Below are positions 15,245-15,533 of a stretch of DNA of 15,533 nucleotides, in pieces. The stretch comes from Prevotellaceae bacterium (GTDB lineage Bacteria; Bacteroidota; Bacteroidia; Bacteroidales; UBA932). Position 1 is the stretch's first letter. The number at the start of each line of letters is the position of its first letter. The position numbers and the translations under genes were made by a program. The stretch covers positions 1 to 15,533 of the forward strand of contig JAIRLT010000168.1 in the NCBI GenBank assembly GCA_031259225.1, read 5' to 3'. The notes under the pieces were generated by a model. It worked only from the letters and a program-made list of their open reading frames with translations, ran no database searches and was not told where the DNA came from.

Positions 15245-15309
15245 GAGTGGATAGTGGAGAATTAGCTGGTGTGCCAGCTAATTCTCCACTATCCACTCTC
15301 CATTCTCCA
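15245..15309. repeat. perfect 25-bp inverted repeat plus CTCTCCA-type heptamers
   Basis: Arms 15245-15269 and 15274-15298 are fully complementary around a 4-base loop, with AGCTGG/CCAGCT at the tip. The right arm merges into heptamers TTCTCCA, CTATCCA, CTCTCCA, TTCTCCA (15282-15309). A diverged sibling lies at 549-615. Confidence 0.92.
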
Positions 15310-15329
15310 CTCGCGCAGCGAAGCCCCGA

Positions 15330-15528
15330 AGGGGCGGGATGTTAATAACCCCGTGCAAGCCGCAGGCGCAGCCCGGGGTCTATGCAATGCCCCTGCCTTT
15401 CGCGCGGAGCAATGCCGGTGCATAGCAGAACGCCTGTGCGCCGCGCGTGTGCAGGAAGCATCATCGTGTATCCCCGTGCTGCGTTCCGCTTCGCTGCACT
15501 TGCACGGGGTTACCAACATCCCGCCCCT
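15330..15528. mobile_element. MITE-like element with 30-bp inverted ends
   Basis: The ends 15330-15359 and 15499-15528 are inverted repeats matching at about 28 of 30 positions and carry AGGGGCGGGATGTT and CCCCGTGCAAG. The GC-rich interior has nested pairs such as CTATGCA/TGCATAG. An ORF on the minus strand (15289-15519) runs through both ends and lacks any gene-like start region, so I do not call it. No transposase is present, fitting a non-autonomous element. Target duplications cannot be judged because the window ends 5 bases later. Confidence 0.65.
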
Positions 15529-15533
15529 AACGG

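Noticed and set aside
15289..15519. 76-codon minus-strand ORF
   Set aside because: It spans both inverted ends of a non-coding element and the neighbouring hairpin, with Cys/Arg/Ala-rich low-quality sequence.

Overview
The window reads as a chromosomal segment of a Bacteroidetes bacterium, most likely Bacteroidales. The evidence is a SusC/SusD outer-membrane pair, promoters of the TAnnTTTG (-7) type with a TTG-like -33 element about 20 bases upstream, AT-rich leaders mostly lacking Shine-Dalgarno sequences, a FloA/NfeD pair and a long RSH (RelA/SpoT) protein. I cannot name the species.

Layout. Bases 1-608 hold no convincing gene: a 21-bp tandem array, degenerate dispersed repeats and a 134-bp inverted-repeat element. 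Bases 609-3480 (minus strand) hold a Tat-exported dipeptide epimerase, a small DUF2442 gene and an exported NlpC/P60 cysteine peptidase of YkfC type, separated by arrays of a 7-bp repeat. Together the epimerase and peptidase suggest trimming and epimerising of cell-wall (L-Ala-D-Glu) peptides outside the cytoplasm. Bases 3481-4161 hold a tRNA-Gln(CTG) on the minus strand with its own promoter and a perfect-palindrome terminator, then a plus-strand leader: palindrome, promoter, 33-codon ORF rich in Met/Cys then Arg codons, and an intrinsic terminator, directly before susC. This looks like an attenuator. Bases 4162-10879 are one plus-strand operon: susC, susD, an M28 metallopeptidase and a TolB-like propeller lipoprotein, closed by a strong terminator. 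The peptidase suggests a peptide uptake system. Bases 11215-12668 (minus) are nfeD then floA, and 12764-14920 (minus) is an RSH with a degenerate hydrolase site. Bases 14921-15533 hold no gene: the RSH leader, heptamer tracts, GC palindromes, a perfect 25-bp inverted repeat and a roughly 200-bp MITE-like element.

The most unusual overall pattern is the short tandem repeats. Nearly all have a period of 7 bp (or 21 = 3 x 7), they occur in many unrelated 7-mers, and five of the ten large or medium genes have their stop codon inside such a tract. A second recurring module, a GGCGCC-centred palindrome, sits next to several tracts. The most interesting regulatory candidate is the leader in front of susC.
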